From NCBI GenBank assembly GCA_963624975.1, contig CAVFRF010000075.1, forward strand, positions 1-26,939: DNA of 26,939 bases. Direction: 5' to 3'. Each line of letters opens with the position of its first letter. The stretch's first letter is position 1. The notes under the pieces were generated by a model. It searched no databases. It was not told the origin of the DNA and was given only the letters and a program-made list of their open reading frames with translations. Below, piece after piece: positions 16,278 to 22,538 of the stretch. A program made the translations under genes and the position numbers. This DNA comes from CAVLCC01 sp963624975. GTDB taxonomy: Bacteria; Actinomycetota; Coriobacteriia; Coriobacteriales; CADBOM01.

Positions 16278-19200
16278 CTACAGAGCGGCCATCCTGTCGG
16301 ACAGCTCCTGTACGCGCTTCTTGAGGCTGAACAGCGCGTAGGCCAGCAGGCCGTTGATCAGAAGCGATCCGCATCCCACGCCCAGCGCCACGAACACCAG
16401 CGGGTCGTGGCCGGTGTAGCCCAGCGCCGTGACCACGCCGGCATCTTGCGTGGTGCCGTCGCTGTACGTGACCACGAGGTGGCCGTCGTCGCCCACCTGC
16501 ACCGACGACACTCCGCGTCCCGTGCTGCCGGTGTCTCCAGTCGAGCCGCTCGAACCCGAGCTGCCAGAGCTGCCGGACGCGCCCGCAGAGCCGCTGGCCC
16601 CCGCAGAGCCGCTGGCACCTGTCGAGCCTGTCGAACCTGTGGAGCCTGTGGCACCCGTCGCTCCAGTCGAGCCGGTCTGGCCCACCAGCGAGTTGAGCCA
16701 CTCTTCCTGCGTGCCCACGAAGCCGTTGTCCACGGCGATCTCGTAGGCCGACTTGCCGTTGATGCCGGCAGAGCCATCGCTGCCCGAGGCGCCCACCAGG
16801 CTGGCGAGCCACTCGGTCTCGGTGCCCACGTATCCGTAGTCCAGCGCGATCTGGTAGGCCGACTTGCCGTCCTTGCCCTTGAGGCTCTCTAGCCATTCCT
16901 GCTCGGTGCCCTCGAAGCCATCGACCTGCGCAAGCTGATAGGCGGAGAGTCCGTCTTCGCCGTAGAGCGAGCTGAGCCACGACTTCTCATCGCCCTTGTA
17001 GCCCTTCTCAACCGCGATGTCGTAGGCCGACTTGCCCTCCGAACCGGTCTTGCCCACCAGCGACTGCAGCCACTCGGTTTCGCTGCCGACGAACTGCCCG
17101 GAGTCCACCGCTATCTGGTAAGCCGACTTGCCGTCGGAGCCCTTGAGGCTCGACAGCCACTCTTCCTCGGTGCCGGTGTAGCCCTTCTCCTTGGCAAGGT
17201 CGAAGGCCGACTGTCCGGTGTCGCCCTTGAGAGACGACAGCCACTCGTCGGACGTGCCGTCGAAGCCGTTGTCGCGCGCGATGTCGTAGGCCGACTTGCC
17301 GGTCGATCCGGTGGCGCCCACGAGCGACTGCAGCCATTCGGTCTCGGTGCCATCGAACTGCCCGGAGTCCACCGCTATCTGGTAGGCCGACTTGCCGTCC
17401 TTGCCCTTGAGGCTCTCTAGCCACGCCTTCTCGTCGCCCTCGAAGCCCTTCTCCACCGCGATGTCGTAGGCCGACTTGCCATCTTCGCCGTCCTGGCCGT
17501 CCTTGCCGTCCTGGCCGTCTTCGCCCTTGAGGCTGCTCATCCACGTTGTCTCATCCACGATGTTGGGGTTGTTGTCCTTGCTGGATACGGTGTCTTCGTA
17601 CACGCTGTAGCTGTTGAGGTCGTCGATGCACTGCACCCACAGCGAGGTGGCGGTGTCCTTGATCGAATCCCAGCTAATGCCGTTCCAGGTGTAGTCGTTT
17701 CTGTCCCTGAACAGATCGCCCAGCTGCGAGTTGATCTGGTCTATGCACACCTTGGCATAGTCCTCCGAGGTCGTGCATTCGGAGGTGAGCGCCTCGAACT
17801 GGCTCTGGTGGTCGGCGTACACCACATCCTCGACCATCTTGACCTGCTCGTCGGTCAGGTCTTTGCAGAGCACCTGTTCCATGAACGCCTTGAGCCAGCT
17901 CTCGTACACGGCGTAGGCGTTGCCCTTGTCGTTGCAGGCCTGCTCGAAGTCCGCTTCGGATAGGGGCGTTATCGCCTTCTCGCACGACTCGCTGGTCTTG
18001 GCCAGGGCGTTCACATACTTCTGGTACCACGTGTCGCCGCTCATCTGGCGAAACTCGTCGATGCTTATCTCCTTGTCGGTGCTCACCGAATCCACGAAGA
18101 GGTCGTATGCCGACTTGCCGCGCAGGCTAGCCAGCCAGTCGCTCAGGCTTCCCTCGAAGCCCTCGTCTTGGGCCAGCTGATAAGCCGACTTGCCGTTCTC
18201 GCCATACAGCGAGGCCAGCCACTCCTGCTCGGTGCCATCGAAGCCGTACCTGCGCGCGAGGTCGAATGCCGACTCGCCGGTATCGCCCTTCTTGCCCACC
18301 AGCGACTCCAGCCATTCGGCCTCGGTGCCCGAATACTTGCCGGTATCCTTCGCGATCTGATAGGCCGACTTGCCGTCGGAGCCCTTCAGGGATTCGAGCC
18401 ACTCGGTCACGGTGCCCTCGAATCCCTCGTCCTGGGCGATCTGGTAGGCCGACTTGCCCGCGGTGCCCGACACGAAGATCGCGGACATCGTGTTGGAGTT
18501 CACGCTCTCCACCGTGTCGGTGCCGTCGTCGTTCACGCCGATGAGGCGAATCGCGTAGGACAGCATGTCGCCGTCTTTGGTGCCTGTGGCTTCGACCGTA
18601 TAGCTAACCGTGCCATCTGCGTTGACCGTCACGTCGCTCGAAGTGAGGGGCGTGTCGTTGACCTTCATCCAGCTGCTTCCAGCCGACTCGTCGCGCACGT
18701 AGATGTTGTACTTGGCTTTGTTGGCGGTGTAGAACTTGCGGTCGGTCTCGTCCTGCACTTCCAGCGACCAGGTGAGCTTCACAGTGTTCTCGCCAGTGGT
18801 GCCGCTCTTGCCCACCTCGCGCGACACGAGCGTGGGCGGCTTGGGCGCCGACTTCACGTTGGTCAATATATGGTGAAGCAGCGGCGCATACACGGCCGTG
18901 GAGTCCCCCGTGGTAGTGCTGGCGCCTCCATTCGTCGTCTCGTCTTGCGTGCCCACCTTGATGTCGCCGATCGCGAAGGCCCACTGGAACGAGTAGGCTC
19001 CCACGGTGTCTTCCGACACCGCGTTCTTGGCGGTTATCTCGTCTTTCGACAGGTTCCACACCGTGGTCGAGAGCGTCTTTTCCTTGGTGGTGCCGGTTGC
19101 CTCGGAGCCGCCATGTTGGTAGGCGAACGACCCGTACACGCCTACCTTGAACGATTTGGCCAGCTCCAGGTTGGCATCTAACGCTACGCTCACTCCGTTC

Positions 19201-22200
19201 GCCCACGAATATAAGCTGTCTGTGCCCGTTACCGTGGTGAGCCCCACCGATGTGCTTCCTTCGCCGTACCCCATGGTCACCCAAGTGGGGGTCTTGGTAA
19301 AGTTGCCCGAACCCGTCGTGTCGTCGCCAACATAGGTGTCGGTGTTCAAGATGCCCACGCCGCCCAGGGCGCTGCTGTACCAATACGGGTTGTCATCGCT
19401 CTTGGTGAGCGACGAGTCCTCTATCCTCACGAGCTTGATCGGCTTGGTGTTCTCGGAGTTGTTGAGGCGCTGCTGCTCCGTCTTCTGGTTGTAGGTGTCG
19501 ACGAAGTCGTTGTAGTCCTTTATCGACATCTGGATGTAGGTAGGTGCCTGGTTCTGGATCACCGCGAACTTGTCCACGTTGCCCAGACCCGTAGCGCTTC
19601 CAGCGTTCTTGACCTTGTAGGTGTAGCAATACTGCGGGATGCGCCTCACCACCACGGTGCTGTCGTAAGATGCGGTGAACGTGGCGCTGAACGACTTCGA
19701 GAGCGAGTTGGTGTACGACTTGGTCCAGTTGCCGACCCAGCCCGCCTTGACCGAGATGCCGCCGCCGGTAATGGCCGCCGTGTCGGCCTCTGCCTCGTCT
19801 TCTGCCGCAGCCGCTTCGCCGCCCTCGGGAACTTCGACGTCGCCGCCGTCGGGAACGTCCACGTCGCCGCCGTCGCCGCCACCGCCGCCACCGCCGCCGC
19901 CAGTCGAGACGGACCAGCTAAACGACACGCCCGCCGAAGCGGAGTACACGTTGGTGGTCGAGTTCTTGGTGGTGTAGCCCGACGCGATCCTGTAGCTCGT
20001 GGTGCCATGGTGCTGCCCCAGCGCCGTGAACGTGGGAGCCGACTGGATCACGGCCTCCACCTGCACGTCGGAGTATCCGTACGACAAGCCGCTGTACTCC
20101 AGCTCGATGCCGTCCTGGTCGTAGTCGAGCGCCACCAGCTCGGCGCTGTACCTGTCCTTCACGTCGCTGTCTTCGTCGACGCACGTGTAGGCCGGCTTGT
20201 TATACATATTGGTGCTGTAGAAGGCCGCGGCGTTGTTGTAGCTCATCTGCCCATCGGAATCCGTGTAGTCTTCGTACACGCCGCCGATCGTGACGATACC
20301 GCCCGAGTCGTTGTGATGCCACCTGGTCTTGTAGCCGGTGAGGATCATGAGCTGCTCGCGCCCCGCGGCGTTGTCGTCGAAGTTGCCCGCCACCACCGAC
20401 TGGATGTAGGTGTTGGTCGCGGGGTGGCTCTCCACTCCTCCGTCGGTGTGGTCGAAGTACTCGGCACGGTAGACGTTGCTGGTGTCGATGGAGCAGCCGC
20501 CAGACACGAACGTGTACAACGCGCCGTCCACGAACAGGTTCTCGGGATTGCCCTCGCCGTTGATGGCCACGAACTCCACTCCCGAACGGGGCAGCATTCT
20601 GTCGCCGCTATATGTGCCGCCGGTAAAGTAGTCGGTAGACGCCAGGTTCTTGTCCCACGACTGCTCGGCCAGCGATCCCGCGTTGATCTTGTACACGCCC
20701 ACCGCATGACAGTAGTAGTTCTGCTCGTACCACGGCGAGCTGCTGTCGTTCACGGCCGAGGCGCTCTTGTTCTTGTTGGCGCCCCTCTGGGTTGCACGCG
20801 AGCCCGCCACGGCGATCTCCTGGATGCCGTCGCCGTCGGCATCTCCCACCGACAGCCCCGGGTTGCGCATGAACGTCCAGTAGGTATAGCCGTCGTTATC
20901 GTGGTCGCCGGAATCGTCGGCATGCTCCACGTAGGTGCCCGACGAATCGTTGCCAGCTATCACCGTGCCCATGTTGCCGTTCTTCACGCCCATCGAGACC
21001 GCCAGGTACGGCACGTACTTGCGCATGTCGCTCTTCTCGTAGTCGCTGACCTCCGACACGTTGGTGATCACCGCGAGGTCCTCCACGTCGTCGCCGTTGA
21101 AGTCCCCGGAGTCCAGCGTGCACGCCAGCTTGTTGTAGATGTTGTTGCTGGTCTGCCAGCTGTTGGAGTAGAGCGGGTGGACGAGGCTGCTCGAGAGGTT
21201 GCTCTTGTCGTAGGAGTAGGCGCCCGACGTGCTGTCTCGGGTCCACTTGATTTCCACTAGGCCGGTGTCGCCCGAATTGCCCGAGCCGGCGCCCGGATAG
21301 TACACCACCACGGAATCCTGGCCCGTGCCGTAGTAGTCGCCCGCAGTGATGCTCATGAAGTTGAGCATCTCATGTCCATAGGCCTCGTCCTCGATGTCCT
21401 CCCATTTGAGGGTTCCCAGCTCGATGACCTGCGAGCGCTTCTTGTTGGCGTAGTCATACATCCAGGTCACGACCTTGGCCTGGTCGGCGTTCTGCGGGTC
21501 GAGCGCCACATAGGCCACGCAGTCGTCCCTGGTGCTGTCCGACTTGGGACTGAAGGCCACGGCCCTGATGAGCGAGTAGCTCACGTTGTTGTCGCTGTCG
21601 AAGTTGGTGGCTTCCTTGAAGTTGGAGTGGTAGGTGCCGTTGCTGCTGGAAACGTCGGCGCCGTTGTAGGTCTCGTCGGTGATATAGCCGTTGAGGCCCA
21701 CGGCCGACTTCGCGTAGTACTGCGAGTCGTTGGTGTCGTAGCTCGCCTCGGAGTCGTAGGTGTTGAAGCCGATCACGCTCGACTTGCCGTTCCAGCTCTG
21801 GATGAGGCCAAGCTCCATCATCGGGTTCTTGAGCACGGCGTTCTGGCCGGTGTTGTTGTAGGGTCCGGACTGCGCCGCCTGCGCCTGCGAGAAGCCCGCG
21901 GGGGCGTCGGTGCCCATGAGGGCGTTCTCGATCTCGGACATGCTCGCGCCCGACTCGATCTTGGTTACGTCCACGACCTCCGAGTCGTCCTCGGCGTCTT
22001 CGTCGGTCGAGTCGTCCGATACGGTTGCCGAGTCCTCCGCCGTGGCGGCCTCGTCGCTGGCATCCTCGTTTTCCACGAGGTTCTGGTCCACCTGCGATTT
22101 GGCGAATTCCTCCACCGACTCCACATCGGCCAGCGCTTCCTCCTGCGCCGAAGTGCCGTCGTCGCTCGCGGTGTCGGCCAACGCCGTCGCCGGGCAAAGC

Positions 22201-22289
22201 GATAGTGCAAACACCAACGCCATTGCCACGTTGAAGATCCTGCCGGCAGGCGACAGGAGACCGGAGTTTGCGCTTCGTTTCTCGTTCAT
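16278..22289 (-). CDS. Giant membrane-anchored surface protein: FG-GAP propeller, FnIII-like domain, GKSAY repeats, collagen-like stalk, 2003 aa
   Basis: A signal peptide (about 1-38, ending ALA) precedes a very acidic segment to about 110. Five FG-GAP-like, probably Ca-binding loops lie near residues 315, 396, 482, 633 and 718 (for example DADGDGIQ), suggesting an integrin-like beta-propeller. A nine-Gly run near 794-805 leads into an acidic linker, flanked by Ser/Thr-rich amphipathic strands up to about 1100. About 1150-1274 looks like a fibronectin type III domain. GKSAYQIA repeats start at 1278: five copies, a 200-residue insertion, then nine more from 1604 to 1869. Eighteen G-x-(S/T/A) triplets follow (1870-1923). 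One membrane segment (about 1963-1988) and a heptad-like tail end the protein, with no LPxTG-type motif. GAGGGTG lies upstream of the ATG. It is probably a projecting adhesin or host-contact protein. Confidence 0.87.
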   Translation of the reverse strand: MNEKRSANSGLLSPAGRIFNVAMALVFALSLCPATALADTASDDGTSAQEEALADVESVEEFAKSQVDQNLVENEDASDEAATAEDSATVSDDSTDEDAEDDSEVVDVTKIESGASMSEIENALMGTDAPAGFSQAQAAQSGPYNNTGQNAVLKNPMMELGLIQSWNGKSSVIGFNTYDSEASYDTNDSQYYAKSAVGLNGYITDETYNGADVSSSNGTYHSNFKEATNFDSDNNVSYSLIRAVAFSPKSDSTRDDCVAYVALDPQNADQAKVVTWMYDYANKKRSQVIELGTLKWEDIEDEAYGHEMLNFMSITAGDYYGTGQDSVVVYYPGAGSGNSGDTGLVEIKWTRDSTSGAYSYDKSNLSSSLVHPLYSNSWQTSNNIYNKLACTLDSGDFNGDDVEDLAVITNVSEVSDYEKSDMRKYVPYLAVSMGVKNGNMGTVIAGNDSSGTYVEHADDSGDHDNDGYTYWTFMRNPGLSVGDADGDGIQEIAVAGSRATQRGANKNKSASAVNDSSSPWYEQNYYCHAVGVYKINAGSLAEQSWDKNLASTDYFTGGTYSGDRMLPRSGVEFVAINGEGNPENLFVDGALYTFVSGGCSIDTSNVYRAEYFDHTDGGVESHPATNTYIQSVVAGNFDDNAAGREQLMILTGYKTRWHHNDSGGIVTIGGVYEDYTDSDGQMSYNNAAAFYSTNMYNKPAYTCVDEDSDVKDRYSAELVALDYDQDGIELEYSGLSYGYSDVQVEAVIQSAPTFTALGQHHGTTSYRIASGYTTKNSTTNVYSASAGVSFSWSVSTGGGGGGGGGDGGDVDVPDGGDVEVPEGGEAAAAEDEAEADTAAITGGGISVKAGWVGNWTKSYTNSLSKSFSATFTASYDSTVVVRRIPQYCYTYKVKNAGSATGLGNVDKFAVIQNQAPTYIQMSIKDYNDFVDTYNQKTEQQRLNNSENTKPIKLVRIEDSSLTKSDDNPYWYSSALGGVGILNTDTYVGDDTTGSGNFTKTPTWVTMGYGEGSTSVGLTTVTGTDSLYSWANGVSVALDANLELAKSFKVGVYGSFAYQHGGSEATGTTKEKTLSTTVWNLSKDEITAKNAVSEDTVGAYSFQWAFAIGDIKVGTQDETTNGGASTTTGDSTAVYAPLLHHILTNVKSAPKPPTLVSREVGKSGTTGENTVKLTWSLEVQDETDRKFYTANKAKYNIYVRDESAGSSWMKVNDTPLTSSDVTVNADGTVSYTVEATGTKDGDMLSYAIRLIGVNDDGTDTVESVNSNTMSAIFVSGTAGKSAYQIAQDEGFEGTVTEWLESLKGSDGKSAYQIAKDTGKYSGTEAEWLESLVGKKGDTGESAFDLARRYGFDGTEQEWLASLYGENGKSAYQLAQDEGFEGSLSDWLASLRGKSAYDLFVDSVSTDKEISIDEFRQMSGDTWYQKYVNALAKTSESCEKAITPLSEADFEQACNDKGNAYAVYESWLKAFMEQVLCKDLTDEQVKMVEDVVYADHQSQFEALTSECTTSEDYAKVCIDQINSQLGDLFRDRNDYTWNGISWDSIKDTATSLWVQCIDDLNSYSVYEDTVSSKDNNPNIVDETTWMSSLKGEDGQDGKDGQDGEDGKSAYDIAVEKGFEGDEKAWLESLKGKDGKSAYQIAVDSGQFDGTETEWLQSLVGATGSTGKSAYDIARDNGFDGTSDEWLSSLKGDTGQSAFDLAKEKGYTGTEEEWLSSLKGSDGKSAYQIAVDSGQFVGSETEWLQSLVGKTGSEGKSAYDIAVEKGYKGDEKSWLSSLYGEDGLSAYQLAQVDGFEGTEQEWLESLKGKDGKSAYQIALDYGYVGTETEWLASLVGASGSDGSAGINGKSAYEIAVDNGFVGTQEEWLNSLVGQTGSTGATGATGSTGSTGSTGASGSAGASGSAGASGSSGSSGSSGSTGDTGSTGRGVSSVQVGDDGHLVVTYSDGTTQDAGVVTALGYTGHDPLVFVALGVGCGSLLINGLLAYALFSLKKRVQELSDRMAAL
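16521..16682 (-). repeat. Collagen-like (G-x-S/T/A) triplet run, 18 triplets
   Basis: These 54 codons encode an uninterrupted Gly-X-Y run with Y mostly Thr or Ser and no Pro. It sits between the last GKSAY unit and the membrane anchor and probably forms a flexible or triple-helical stalk. Confidence 0.88.
16683..17480 (-). repeat. GKSAY repeat array 2: nine units in a 28-32-28 residue higher-order pattern
   Basis: Nine consecutive units begin GKSAY (or GQSAF, GLSAY) and carry GT-EW-L-SL near their end. Their lengths are 28, 32, 28, 28, 32, 28, 28, 37 and 25 residues. This gives a period of three units (88 residues, 264 bp). A 45-bp stretch at 16851-16895 recurs exactly at 17379-17423, 528 bp (two periods) away. 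Another shared block near 17101 recurs 264 bp away at 17365. Confidence 0.95.
18120..18458 (-). repeat. GKSAY repeat array 1: four units before the insertion
   Basis: Four units of 28, 32, 28 and 25 residues (residues 1278-1390) have the same order of unit types as array 2. A fifth unit starts at 18119 with GKSAYDLF and runs into a 200-residue non-repetitive, Cys-containing insertion, which ends with a short GEDGQDGKDGQDG stretch before array 2. Confidence 0.93.
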
Positions 22290-22538
22290 TCAAATCACCC
22301 TCACCGTGTGCCGCCCGCTACCTTTTCGCGGGTGTAGCCAATTCGCACACACAGTGAGATTACTACTTGAATGTTTCCAATATGTTGTAAGTTTGCCGAG
22401 CTGTGCTACTCGCGCAAAACCGCCGCTAGAGTGGCAAATTTTGCATGCTGGAACTGTCAAACAAGGTAGTGCGGTGTAGTTGCCGAAAAAACGCTACGAA
22501 ACTTGAACGCGCTTGACTACCTTATACAGCGATTTTGC
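22290..22538. other. Intergenic region between the 2003-aa protein and the papain-like protease
   Basis: Both flanking genes are on the minus strand. Just past the protease stop, the minus strand has a T6 tract (22491-22486) and, around it, a spaced AAGGTAGT/ACTACCTT pair that could form a weak terminator with a long loop. The AT-rich part at 22350-22395 is the likely promoter area of the giant protein, but no clean -10/-35 pair was identified. Confidence 0.35.

Noticed and set aside
14665..16980. A long minus-strand frame spanning the Ntn hydrolase and the end of the giant gene
   Set aside because: It is out of frame with both genes, rich in Arg/Gly/Ala, and runs through two terminator hairpins. 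It is a shadow frame.
16683..18458. Regular DNA repeats that might be taken for a CRISPR array
   Set aside because: The repeats are in frame inside a coding sequence, unequal in length, imperfect, and encode GKSAY units. There are no unique spacers and no cas genes.
19863..19908. GGC/GCC triplet run suggestive of a phase-variable tract
   Set aside because: It is a mixed-codon poly-Gly linker. Slippage by whole triplets would not shift the frame, so on/off switching is not expected.
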